This document shows, one piece after another, positions 7,878 to 15,988 of a stretch of 16,484 nt of DNA. The notes beneath the pieces are model-generated. The model was not told the origin of the DNA and did not search any database. It saw only the letters and a program-made list of their open reading frames with translations. Location: positions 1-16,484 of the forward strand of contig NZ_JAIDEN010000050.1 in NCBI RefSeq assembly GCF_029054785.1. Direction: 5' to 3'. This DNA comes from Duncaniella sp. Lineage in GTDB: Bacteria > Bacteroidota > Bacteroidia > Bacteroidales > Muribaculaceae. Every line of letters starts with the position of its first letter. Position 1 is the stretch's first letter. The position numbers and the translations under genes were made by a program.

Positions 7878-9262
7878 AACGACTGCTTCCGCTTATCATC
7901 ACCATACTGGCCCTCACCGGCTGTTCAGGGACCAAAAATCTGATCCCCGCAGACGTCGACATGCCCTCGTCCTACATGCCGGAACTGGAGACTGACACCG
8001 CGTCGATCGCCGATCTGACATGGTGGGAATTCTACGCCGATTCAACCCTCACTCGACTGATGCGCCTCGCGCTCGACAACAACCGCGACCTGCTCAAAGC
8101 AGCCGCCCGTGTCGAACAGATGCGTCAGCTCTACGGAATCGACAAAGCCAATTTCTTCCCCGAAGTCGGAGTTCTCGTCGGCGCCAGCCATGAGACCAAC
8201 AATTACAATGGATCCGGAACTACCAAAGATCCTGAATATGACCTCAAACTTCCGATCAACTGGGAAATCAATCTCTGGGGCTCGCTGTCTCAGGCAAAAA
8301 AAGCAAGCGCCGCCCGCTTCTCGGCCTCCGTCGAAGACTACCGGGCAATGCGCATGACAATCATCGCCGATGTCGCTATGGCCTACTACCGGCTGATAGC
8401 CCTTGACAACGAACTCTCGATTGTCCACCAGACAATGGCCACACGAAAACAGTCGCTCGACCAGGCAAAAATACGCTACGAAGGCGGTCTGACATCTGAG
8501 ACAGTCTATCAGCAGGCCAAGGTTGAATACTCGACAGCCGCCTCACTGGTCCCGAATCTCGAACGCCAGGTCACCGTAGCCCGCAACGCTCTGACCCTCC
8601 TGCTCGGCGAGTATCCGCGTGAGATTTCCGAGCGTGGAGATCTTGCACTCAATGTGACACTCCCCGCTAAACTCCCCGCCGGCATCCCTTCGACCCTCCT
8701 CCAGCGCCGCCCCGACCTGCGGGCAGCCGAACAGAGGCTGAAGGCCGCAATGGCTGATGTGGGTGTCAGCTATGCCGACCGCTTCCCGCGGCTGCGTATC
8801 GGCCTGACTCCCGGATTCGAGAACGAAAGCCTTGACAATTTCTTCAAATCACCGTTCACCTACGCCATCGGCTCGATCACAGGCTCAATCTTCGACTTCG
8901 GACGGAAGAAACGCAAATACCAGGCGGCCATAGCCCTCTACGACCAGTCGCGCTACGACTATGAAAAAGCCGTAATCCAGGCTTTCACCGAAGTCAACAC
9001 CGCTCTGGAAACATACCGCCAGGTCCAGCAGACCCGCACTCTGAAAGTCGAGCTCCGTGACGCTGCCGTCAAATACGTCCAGCTCGCCCATCTGCAATAC
9101 CGCGGCGGAACCCTCAACTATATTGACGTCCTTGACGCACAGCGACGCTACTTCGACGCACAGATTGGTGTCAGCAATGCCATCCGCGACGAATATCTCG
9201 CGCTGATCAACCTTTACAAAGTCCTCGGCGGAGGATGGTCAACCGACTCGAAAGCAATCTGA
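7874..9262 (+). CDS. RND outer-membrane channel lipoprotein (OprM/NodT/TolC family)
   Basis: This is the outer-membrane exit duct of the tripartite pump. The 462 residues begin with a lipoprotein signal peptide with lipobox LTGC and acylated Cys17, as in OprM and CusC. TWWEFYADSTL (49-59) is the usual motif after the signal. Two outer-membrane efflux protein repeats follow. The first includes INWEINLWGSL (128-138). The second begins near LPAGIPSTLLQRRPDLRAAEQRL (starting at 267) and includes SIFDFGRKK and YRGGTLNYIDVLDAQR. Its ATG overlaps the pump's TGA (ATGA), implying translational coupling. It is the last gene of the operon, with a terminator 11 bases after the stop. The presence of its own channel makes this a self-contained efflux system. 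Confidence 0.95.
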   Translation: MKRLLPLIITILALTGCSGTKNLIPADVDMPSSYMPELETDTASIADLTWWEFYADSTLTRLMRLALDNNRDLLKAAARVEQMRQLYGIDKANFFPEVGVLVGASHETNNYNGSGTTKDPEYDLKLPINWEINLWGSLSQAKKASAARFSASVEDYRAMRMTIIADVAMAYYRLIALDNELSIVHQTMATRKQSLDQAKIRYEGGLTSETVYQQAKVEYSTAASLVPNLERQVTVARNALTLLLGEYPREISERGDLALNVTLPAKLPAGIPSTLLQRRPDLRAAEQRLKAAMADVGVSYADRFPRLRIGLTPGFENESLDNFFKSPFTYAIGSITGSIFDFGRKKRKYQAAIALYDQSRYDYEKAVIQAFTEVNTALETYRQVQQTRTLKVELRDAAVKYVQLAHLQYRGGTLNYIDVLDAQRRYFDAQIGVSNAIRDEYLALINLYKVLGGGWSTDSKAI

Positions 9263-9272
9263 ACATAGCGGA

Positions 9273-9321
9273 AGGGTGCCAGGTCATCGCAATTTCTGAC
9301 CTGGCACCCTCCAATTTTTTT
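9273..9321 (+). terminator. Rho-independent terminator of the RND operon
   Basis: A perfect 14-base inverted repeat (arms 9273-9286 and 9297-9310) has a 10-base loop, followed by CCAA and seven T residues (9315-9321). It lies between the convergent efflux operon and rarA. No matching A run lies on its left flank, so it should work for the rightward operon only. Confidence 0.92.
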
Positions 9322-9331
9322 CACAGACATG

Positions 9332-10639
9332 TCAGCTCTGCTGCTCCGATGATGTTCCGGCGCCGCTCCCCTGCTGCCACCGCTGGTTCTGCAAAGCAGC
9401 ATAACGCATCTCCGCCGGATTGTCACAGGGCTGCCACAGAGGCCGGTGACCCAACTGGTCGGGCATGAACTGCTGGACCACAAAATTTCCCGGATAATTG
9501 TGGGCATACTTGTAATCTCTTCCGTAGCCCATATCCTTCATCAGTGAAGTCGGGGCATTGCGCAGATGCAGAGGGACGGGCAGATCTCCGGTCTCCTCCA
9601 CGAGCTTCATGGCATTGTGCAGCCCGACATAAGTCGAATTGCTCTTTGCCGACAATGCGAGATAGACCGTACACTCTGCCAACGGGATCTGCCCCTCCGG
9701 AAAACCGAGCTTATGAATAGCCTCAAAAGTAGCATTGGCCAGCAGCAGCGCATTCGGATTGGCGAGGCTGATATCCTCGGCAGCTAAAACAAGCAGACGT
9801 CGGGCAATGAACTCCGGATCTTCACCGCCGCGTATCATTCGGGCAAGCCAGTAGAGCGCCGCATCCGGATCAGATCCGCGGATGCTCTTGATGAAAGCCG
9901 AGATAATGTCATAGTGCATTTCGCCGTTCTTGTCATAGGCCGACGGATTTTCCTGAAGCCGGTCTGTCACCACCTTGTCATTGATCACCACAGGCTCGCC
10001 CTGCGGAGTCGACTGTTCGAGCAGATCCAGGATATTGAGCAGTTTTCTTGCATCGCCCCCTGCAAAACGGAAGAGAGCCGTGGTCTCCTGAACCTCTACG
10101 CCGTGAGACTGCAAAGCGCTGTCGCCGGCTATCGCCCTTTCGAGCAGATGCTGAAGATCAGCCTCCTCAAGCGGGCGCAAGGTATAGACCTGCGCGCGCG
10201 ACAGCAGAGGTCTGATCACCTCGAACGACGGATTTTCAGTCGTAGCGCCGATCAGCGTCACCACCCCGCTCTCAACCGCCCCCAGCAGACTGTCCTGCTG
10301 GGCCTTGCTGAAACGATGGATTTCATCAATGAACAGGATCGGACGGCCGCCGGTAAACATATTCATCGCATCTGACTTGCACCGCTCGATGATCTCACGC
10401 ACCTCCTTAACTCCGGCGCTGATCGCCGAAAGCGTATAGAAGGGGACATTCACCGAATTGGCTATGATCCTTGCAAGCGTGGTTTTCCCGACTCCGGGAG
10501 GTCCCCAGAGGATGAATGAAGAAACTTTGGCTGACTCGATCATGCGGCGCACAACTCCACCCTCGCCGACGAGGTGGAGCTGACCGATATAATCATCTAA
10601 TGAGCGCGGACGCAGGCGCTCGGCAAGTGGCTGGTTCAT
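9332..10639 (-). CDS. rarA: Replication-associated recombination protein A (AAA+ ATPase, MgsA/WRNIP1 family)
   Basis: A clamp-loader-like AAA+ ATPase that acts at stalled or broken replication forks in the cytosol. The 435 residues start with MNQPLAERLRPRSLDDYIGQ, the standard family opening, which fixes the start. Walker A is GPPGVGKTT (46-54), Walker B ILFIDEIHRF (101-110), sensor 1 GATTENPSFE (131-140) and the arginine finger R148 in LLSRAQ. The C-terminal MgsA tetramerisation region is present (SNSTYVGLHNAM, then GYGRDYKYAHNYPGNFV), and a short Gln/Ser-rich tail closes the protein. It stands alone between a convergent efflux operon and a divergent small-protein operon. No terminator of its own was seen. 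A TAAATTTG octamer lies only 7 bases before the ATG, so the mRNA may be leaderless or nearly so. Confidence 0.96.
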   Translation of the reverse strand: MNQPLAERLRPRSLDDYIGQLHLVGEGGVVRRMIESAKVSSFILWGPPGVGKTTLARIIANSVNVPFYTLSAISAGVKEVREIIERCKSDAMNMFTGGRPILFIDEIHRFSKAQQDSLLGAVESGVVTLIGATTENPSFEVIRPLLSRAQVYTLRPLEEADLQHLLERAIAGDSALQSHGVEVQETTALFRFAGGDARKLLNILDLLEQSTPQGEPVVINDKVVTDRLQENPSAYDKNGEMHYDIISAFIKSIRGSDPDAALYWLARMIRGGEDPEFIARRLLVLAAEDISLANPNALLLANATFEAIHKLGFPEGQIPLAECTVYLALSAKSNSTYVGLHNAMKLVEETGDLPVPLHLRNAPTSLMKDMGYGRDYKYAHNYPGNFVVQQFMPDQLGHRPLWQPCDNPAEMRYAALQNQRWQQGSGAGTSSEQQS

Positions 10640-10931
10640 GATGATGCAAATTTAGTAAATTACCGCCACATTTCGCACACTTCCCCTCTTTCCCTTTACA
10701 ATCCTACACCTATTATATAATGTTAAAGGTTTTAAAATTCCGTCTGAGCTTATGCGGATTAAGATTTTTTCATTAATTTTACAGCGTGAGTTTGCAGCCG
10801 CCCACACCGACAAGCACACGAAGCCGTTTCGGGTCACTCGAACTTTCACCGACAATAATTGTTAATTTATTATCCGGCGAAGCTCCGACTTCCCCGGCAA
10901 TTTCAAGAATTAACGTTTAAACTATAAAGCT

Positions 10932-11180
10932 ATGAGTGCTCAGCGAACACCGACCGGAACTCCTGCTGCGATGCGCAACATTTTCGGAATCATCATGATA
11001 ATTATCTACGTTGGCGTAGGTATCCTCTTTTTCTGCGGCTATTTCGACATCCTCTTCCCGACCTGGAAATGGGTCCGTTGGGCCGGCGGCATCATGTTTA
11101 CGCTCTACGGTCTGTGGCGCGCCTACCGTCAGTTCAAAGGCATTGACCCAGGCTACGGCAATGACCGTGACGATCAGTAA
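10932..11180 (+). CDS. Small two-TM membrane protein of unknown function
   Basis: An 82-residue protein with a polar N-terminus and two hydrophobic segments (about 16-36, FGIIMIIIYVGVGILFFCGYF, and about 50-63, GGIMFTLYGLWRAY). They are joined by a short loop containing FPTWKWVRW. The C-terminal tail is charged (RQFKGIDPGYGNDRDDQ). No enzymatic motif is visible and I do not recognise a named family. It lies 16 bases before the PstS-like lipoprotein gene, on the same strand, and is probably co-transcribed with it. In other Bacteroidales similar small membrane proteins may occur near ExbB/ExbD/TonB genes together with a PstS-like and a TPR protein; this is from memory and no Exb/Ton gene is present here. 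The start at 10932 has no Shine-Dalgarno sequence; Met14 is an alternative. Confidence 0.75.
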   Translation: MSAQRTPTGTPAAMRNIFGIIMIIIYVGVGILFFCGYFDILFPTWKWVRWAGGIMFTLYGLWRAYRQFKGIDPGYGNDRDDQ

Positions 11181-11196
11181 AAATATTTGACAACCT

Positions 11197-12171
11197 ATGA
11201 TCAGATCAAAGAATTTCTTAGCCGTCATAACGGCTCTGAGCTTTCTTGCCGCCCTCAGCGGATGCGGCAAGAAAGCGTCCATGCAACCTGACCCGATGGC
11301 CAAAGTTGCATGTGATGAATCATTTGAAAACATCATCGAACAGGAGATCAACGTCTATGAGTACATCTATCCCAAAGAAGATGTGCTCGCATATTACCTT
11401 CCTGAAAACACCTGCATCGACTCCATCATGGCCATGCAGGGCGTGAAGTGCGCCGTCACAACCCGACCGCTGACCGAAAAAGAAGTCAGCTTCCTGCGCA
11501 GCAACAAAAAAATCGTCAATCAGAAAAAGATCGCGGTCGATGCTCTGGCAATCATCGTGAACCCCGAAAATCCGGTCGAGATACTCTCCAAAAAGGAGAT
11601 AGCTGAAATCCTTTCGGGCGAAGTGGCCCGCTGGGATCAGGTCGAGCCATGCAAACTCGGCGAGATCGACGTCATCTTTGACCACCAGGGATCGTCGACC
11701 GTAAAATTCATGCGTGACTCCATTCTCGGCGGCAGACAGTTCGGCCCGAACGTCTCGGCGGTCAAGACCAACCCCGATGTGTTCAAGGCCGTGGCTGAAA
11801 ACAAAAACGCGATGGGTGTCATCGGCGTAAGCTGGGTGTCGAGCGACATGCAGGGACGCCATCAGTCCGTCGAAGAGCTTGCCCAGGCCGTTGAAAAGAG
11901 CGACACCACCCAGCTCTCGTTCAACTCCGATGTCAAGGTCCTCAAAATCCGCGGCAACGACGTTGTGGCAGCCTACAAGCCATACCAGGCCTACATTTTC
12001 GATGGATCCTATCCCCTCTACCGCTCGGTCTACATGATCAGCACAGCCCCCGGAGGCACGATAGCCCACCGTTTCTTCAGCTTCGTCACAGGCTTCCAGG
12101 GCCAGAAGCTCATACAGATGACAGGCATTCTCCCCGCAACAGTGCGCCCGCGCATGGTGGCGCTCGAATAG
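11197..12171 (+). CDS. PstS-like solute-binding lipoprotein
   Basis: A periplasm-facing lipoprotein of the PstS-like (PBP-like) superfamily, 324 residues. The signal peptide ends in lipobox LSGC, with Cys23 acylated. Family landmarks are VDALAIIVNPENPVEILSKK (114-133) leading to IAEILSGEVARWDQV, FDHQGSSTVKFMRDSIL (161-177), AMGVIGVSWV (205-214) and YPLYRSVYMI (262-271). The N-terminal phosphate loop of true PstS (GSTT-like) is replaced by CDESFENI (39-46), so phosphate binding is doubtful. Four Cys remain in the mature protein (39, 73, 85, 152). No PstC, PstA, PstB or PhoU gene is nearby. It sits between a two-TM protein gene and a TPR protein gene. Role unknown; it could be an envelope sensor or binding component rather than an ABC importer subunit. 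Confidence 0.88.
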   Translation: MIRSKNFLAVITALSFLAALSGCGKKASMQPDPMAKVACDESFENIIEQEINVYEYIYPKEDVLAYYLPENTCIDSIMAMQGVKCAVTTRPLTEKEVSFLRSNKKIVNQKKIAVDALAIIVNPENPVEILSKKEIAEILSGEVARWDQVEPCKLGEIDVIFDHQGSSTVKFMRDSILGGRQFGPNVSAVKTNPDVFKAVAENKNAMGVIGVSWVSSDMQGRHQSVEELAQAVEKSDTTQLSFNSDVKVLKIRGNDVVAAYKPYQAYIFDGSYPLYRSVYMISTAPGGTIAHRFFSFVTGFQGQKLIQMTGILPATVRPRMVALE

Positions 12172-12373
12172 CCCGCCATCAGTCTGACATCCGGAATGAC
12201 AGTCACAAAAATTCTTATCAATGGAAAAATAAACCGGCGGCTTCCACGTTAGTCTATCAATGACAGACACACACAACCCGACCGCCGGCTGACTTCCAGA
12301 ACAATTCCGCAGGACTTAAATCCCTGACAACAGAACTAAAAAAATTAAATATACATTATATAGTAAACCAAAA
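12172..12373. other. Intergenic spacer before the TPR gene
   Basis: This spacer of about 200 bases has no gene. It holds an imperfect inverted repeat (CCGGCGG at 12234-12240, CCGCCGG at 12282-12288) around a long 41-base loop, inside which a smaller dyad reads GTCTATCAATGACAGAC. No T run follows, so it is not an evident terminator; it might be a regulatory structure or noise. Before the TPR ATG the sequence is strongly A/T-rich, typical of Bacteroidota translation starts. No convincing promoter was found. Confidence 0.4.
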
Positions 12374-13999
12374 ATGAAATTCCGTACCATCTTTTCCCTC
12401 GTACTTGGAGGGTTTGCCCTTGCTGCTTCTGCACAGGGAGGCTATCAGGATGGCGTTGACTACTACAACGCCGACCGCTTCGAGAAGGCAAAGACAATCC
12501 TTGAGAAAACGCTCAATGATCCTTCGACTGACAAAGCTGTATCTTACTTCTACCTTGGATCACTTGACCTGCGCGACGGCAACATCGCCGCTGCCTCCGA
12601 GAACTTCCAGAAAGGCGTACAGGCAAATTCAGCCTATGGCTACAACTATGTAGGCCTTGGTGAGATCGCTCTCAAAAACGGCAACAAGTCAGAAGCTGCG
12701 GATCTCTTCAAGAAAGCCCTTGAGACAAACAAGAAAGACGCAGCCCTCATGGCCGCTGTCGCTCGCGCTTACTTCAACGTTGATCCTACTCTCTATAAGA
12801 AAGAAATAGACAAGCAGATCGCAAACGCGATGAAGGTGTCGAAAAATAAAGAACCCCAGATCTATGTGCTTCAGGGCGACATGCTCAAGACAACTGACGT
12901 AGGTGCCGCTGCCGGTCGCTACGAACAGGCAATGATCTACGACGAAGAAGCAGGCAACATCAACCCCGAAGCCTATGTGAAGTACGCCAACCTCTACAAC
13001 AAGGCCAACCCTGACTTCGCAATCACCAAGCTCGTCGAACTCAACGAGAAACTCCCCAACTCAGCACTTGCCCAGAGCGAGCTTGCCGAAAAATACTACG
13101 ACGGCAACCAGTTCACCAAAGCTGCCGAGCAGTATGGAAAATATATCAAGAACCCCAACCACTTCCAGGGTGACGAACAGCGCTACTCAGGCCTGCTCTA
13201 CTTCGGCAAGAGATACGATGAATCTCTCGAAGTAGCAAACCAGGTGCTTGCAAAAGACCCCAACAACGAGTACATGCAGCGCATGGTGATGCTCAACAAG
13301 GCCGCTCTCAAAGACTTCACCGGTGCTGAAGAAGCTGCCAAGAAGCTCTTCTCTCACACCGATGCCAAGTTCACCGCCACCGACTACACCACCTACGGTG
13401 ACATCCTCGGCGAACTCAAGCGCCCTGAAGAAGCTGTCGCAGCCTACACCAAGGCCTACGAGCTCAACCCCGAAAAGAACAAACAGATCCTTGCCAACAT
13501 CTCTTCAATGTATACCGACCTCGAAGACTATCAGAAGGCCGCCGAGTACATGCAGAAATATGTTGACGCAGGTGAGGCTTCGCTCAACGACTACTTCATC
13601 CTCTCGAACCGCTACAAAAACCTTGGCGTATCGCTCCCCGAAGGCTCTCCCGAACGTGTCGAAGCCGCCAACAACGGTATCAAGTATGTCGACATGGCTA
13701 TCGAATCTGCCGCCAACAAAGGCCCGCTCTACCGCAACAAAGCCACACTCATGATGGTGCGTGACGGCGCGGAAATCACCCCCGAACTCGTCGAGACCTA
13801 TCAGCAGATGCTCGCCGCCTACGACGAAAATCCTGAAAACAAGCAGAAATACCGCGACGCTTACAAGAGCGCCTACAACAACCTCGCCAACTACTATCTC
13901 AAAGCCGGCGACAAGGATCAGGCCCGTGCCTACTTCGAGAAGTTCCTCGAAATCGACCCCGAAAACGAAGCTCTTCGCGAATATCTCAAAAAAATGTAA
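12374..13999 (+). CDS. Secreted tetratricopeptide-repeat protein
   Basis: A 541-residue protein with a classic Sec signal peptide (hydrophobic 6-19, cleavage probably after ASA at 18-20), so it is exported, most likely to the periplasm. The rest is alpha-helical TPR repeats. Clear units lie at about 22-50, 54-87, 88-121, 231-263, 337-370, 371-405 and 500-534, with the usual Gly/Ala/Tyr/Pro spacing (for example YFYLGSLDLRDGNIAAASENFQKGV). The repeats suggest a protein-binding scaffold; no catalytic domain is seen. It follows the PstS-like gene by about 200 bases on the same strand, and the two probably belong together functionally. Codons are strongly biased to C-ending forms, suggesting good expression; this is an impression, not a calculation. 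Its partner is unknown. Confidence 0.9.
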   Translation: MKFRTIFSLVLGGFALAASAQGGYQDGVDYYNADRFEKAKTILEKTLNDPSTDKAVSYFYLGSLDLRDGNIAAASENFQKGVQANSAYGYNYVGLGEIALKNGNKSEAADLFKKALETNKKDAALMAAVARAYFNVDPTLYKKEIDKQIANAMKVSKNKEPQIYVLQGDMLKTTDVGAAAGRYEQAMIYDEEAGNINPEAYVKYANLYNKANPDFAITKLVELNEKLPNSALAQSELAEKYYDGNQFTKAAEQYGKYIKNPNHFQGDEQRYSGLLYFGKRYDESLEVANQVLAKDPNNEYMQRMVMLNKAALKDFTGAEEAAKKLFSHTDAKFTATDYTTYGDILGELKRPEEAVAAYTKAYELNPEKNKQILANISSMYTDLEDYQKAAEYMQKYVDAGEASLNDYFILSNRYKNLGVSLPEGSPERVEAANNGIKYVDMAIESAANKGPLYRNKATLMMVRDGAEITPELVETYQQMLAAYDENPENKQKYRDAYKSAYNNLANYYLKAGDKDQARAYFEKFLEIDPENEALREYLKKM

Positions 14000-14073
14000 T
14001 CGGCCCCGGCCGCTAAACCATAAGGGAACATCAGCCCGACAGCCGCTCGGCCTCGGACGATCCTGAATGACAA

Positions 14074-14118
14074 AGGACGCACAGTGTACCGTCAGACCGT
14101 ACACTGTGCGTCCTCTTT
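14074..14118 (+). terminator. Hairpin terminator after the TPR gene
   Basis: A perfect 16-base inverted repeat (arms 14074-14089 and 14099-14114) has a 9-base loop, followed by only a short T-rich stretch (CTTT at 14115-14118). The strong stem fits a terminator for the TPR transcript 75 bases after its stop codon. The weak T run makes it less certain than the other two terminators in this window. Confidence 0.65.
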
Positions 14119-14146
14119 ACATCCTGACATGATCCGAAAGCACTAA

Positions 14147-14178
14147 TTTGCATATTCGGGTGATTTTTAGTTACTTTG
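14147..14178 (+). promoter_or_regulatory. Probable promoter of the acyl ligase-thioesterase operon
   Basis: TTTG (14147-14150), a 20-base spacer and TTACTTTG (14171-14178): one mismatch to TAnnTTTG with the same spacing as the rRNA promoters. Transcription would start near 14185, leaving a leader of about 110 bases before the ATG at 14294. It lies just after the TPR-gene hairpin, consistent with a new transcription unit. Confidence 0.6.
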
Positions 14179-14293
14179 TGAATAGATTGCCCACCGGACA
14201 GCAAGGGGCAGCCTCAAAGTGTCCGATGACAGAAAACAATGAATTGTCTGTCAACGTTATATGGATAGCATTCCATTCACAGCAAATTTATTT

Positions 14294-15961
14294 ATGAACA
14301 ACGAGAATCTTTTGCAGATATACGCCTCCGGTTTCCGGAAAAACTGGGAACTGCCGGCCCTTACGGAATTCGGCTCGGACCAGACAATGACCTATGCCGA
14401 CCTTGCGAGACGCATCGCAGCCCTGCACCTGCTCTTTGAGGAAGCAGGCATAAAGCGAGGCGACAAAATCGCAGTCATGGGCAAGAATTCCTTCGGTTGG
14501 GTAGTGGTTTACATGGCCACACTCTCCTACGGTGCCGTAGTCGTCCCTGTCCTGCATGATTTCAATGTTCAGGATGCACAGCACATCATCAACCACTCCG
14601 AAAGCGTGATGCTCTTCATCAACGAAAGCATCTTCGACTCTATGGAGTTCGAAAAGATTCCGGCTGTCAAAGCGGTCCTATCCCTTGACCGCAGAGCTGT
14701 GCTCGCCGAACACCCGACCACCAACCATGTGGTCGAGAAATTCCTCGCCCGCCTTCCGCTGAAAATGCGCCGGCGCTATCCCCACGGTTTCACCACCGCC
14801 GATGTGGACTACCCTGAGATCAGCGAGGACTCACTGGCCGAGATCAACTACACCTCCGGAACCACGGGATTCTCCAAAGGAGTCATGCTCTCCCTTGGCA
14901 ACCTCGGCGGAAATGTCCGCTTCGGAATCCGCTCCAAGCTGCACTATCGCGGCTCACGGGCACTCTCATTCCTCCCCCTGGCCCATGCCTACGGCTGTGC
15001 GTTCGACATGCTGACACCTCTGGCCGTCGGGACCCACGTGACCATCCTCGGCAAACTCCCGACTCCCAAACTGCTGCTGAAAGCCTTTGCGGAAGTCAGA
15101 CCGAACCTGATCATCTGCGTCCCCCTGATTCTCGAAAAAATCTACCGCAACAAACTGCGCCCGATCATCGAGAAACCCTCCATACGACGCGCGCTGAAAC
15201 TTCCCGGACTCAAGACTCTCGTCTACCGCAAGATCCGCAACAGTCTTGTCGAGGCTCTCGGCGGAGAATTCGAGGAAGTGATCGTAGGCGGCGCACCCCT
15301 CAACAGCGAAGTCGAATCCTTCCTCCACAAAATCAGATTCCCCTTCACAGTCGGCTACGGCATGACCGAATGCGGACCGCTGATCAGCTACACCCCCTGG
15401 CGCCGGTTCATAGTCTCCTCGTCAGGCCGCACGCTGCCAACGATGGAAAGCAAGATCGCCGGCAGCAGCAACCCCGCCGAAGTACCCGGCGAGATCTGCG
15501 TCCGAGGCGAAAACGTCATGATGGGCTACTTCAAGAATCCCGAAGCCACTGAAGCCGTGCTCGATGCGGAAGGATGGCTCCACACCGGAGATATGGGTAC
15601 CATTTCCGAACGCGGGACAATCTTCATCCGTGGCCGCTACAAGACTATGATCCTCAGCGCCAACGGCCAGAATATCTATCCCGAAGAAATCGAGGCCAAG
15701 CTCAACAACATGCCTTACGTCTCTGAAAGCCTCGTCGTCGAGCGCGGAAAACACCTCGTGGCTCTCGTCTACCCCGACTACGAGGCTATGGACCGCGACA
15801 AGATCCACAACGAGAAACTGCCCGAACTCATGGAGCAGGTCCGCACCGATCTCAACCGCATCGTGGCCCCCTACGAGCGCATCGACCGCATCCAGCTGAT
15901 TGCCAACGAATTCGAAAAAACGCCTAAAAGATCAATCAAACGTTATCTCTACAACGCATAA
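14294..15961 (+). CDS. FadD-like AMP-forming acyl-CoA/acyl-ACP ligase
   Basis: An ANL-superfamily adenylating enzyme that probably activates medium- or long-chain fatty acids with ATP and a thiol acceptor. From the chosen start (MNNENLLQIY) it has 555 residues. Motifs are the P-loop-like YTSGTTGFSKG (186-196), GYGMTECGP (354-362), GWLHTGD (427-433), hinge-region R448 in RGRYK, and NGQNIYPEEIE (457-467). At the C-terminus, where family members have the catalytic Lys (A10), the sequence is TPKRSIKRYLY (543-553); the aligned position appears to be Ser547, with K545 and K549 close by. An upstream in-frame ATG at 14261 would add 11 residues, but the family N-terminus favours 14294. A thioesterase follows 27 bases downstream. 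The acceptor (CoA or ACP) and chain length cannot be told from sequence. Confidence 0.9.
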   Translation: MNNENLLQIYASGFRKNWELPALTEFGSDQTMTYADLARRIAALHLLFEEAGIKRGDKIAVMGKNSFGWVVVYMATLSYGAVVVPVLHDFNVQDAQHIINHSESVMLFINESIFDSMEFEKIPAVKAVLSLDRRAVLAEHPTTNHVVEKFLARLPLKMRRRYPHGFTTADVDYPEISEDSLAEINYTSGTTGFSKGVMLSLGNLGGNVRFGIRSKLHYRGSRALSFLPLAHAYGCAFDMLTPLAVGTHVTILGKLPTPKLLLKAFAEVRPNLIICVPLILEKIYRNKLRPIIEKPSIRRALKLPGLKTLVYRKIRNSLVEALGGEFEEVIVGGAPLNSEVESFLHKIRFPFTVGYGMTECGPLISYTPWRRFIVSSSGRTLPTMESKIAGSSNPAEVPGEICVRGENVMMGYFKNPEATEAVLDAEGWLHTGDMGTISERGTIFIRGRYKTMILSANGQNIYPEEIEAKLNNMPYVSESLVVERGKHLVALVYPDYEAMDRDKIHNEKLPELMEQVRTDLNRIVAPYERIDRIQLIANEFEKTPKRSIKRYLYNA

Positions 15962-15988
15962 ACGCGCGCTCGGCGCATCTTGTGAACC

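Noticed and set aside
9273..9321. Efflux terminator as a bidirectional terminator also serving rarA
   Set aside because: There is no A run on the left flank, so read leftward the hairpin lacks a T tract.
11320..12276. Open frame of 318 codons antisense to the PstS-like gene
   Set aside because: The plus-strand gene has a lipoprotein signal and superfamily motifs. The antisense product is Asp/Val/His-rich without domains, a codon-bias shadow.
13505..14104. Open frame of 199 codons antisense to the end of the TPR gene
   Set aside because: Val/Phe/Glu-rich shadow of TPR codons; its start lies inside the terminator hairpin.
14261..14293. Eleven extra N-terminal codons of the acyl ligase
   Set aside because: The internal ATG at 14294 begins MNNENLLQIY, which matches my recollection of the family start; the extension adds no conserved residues. 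Not excluded by sequence alone.
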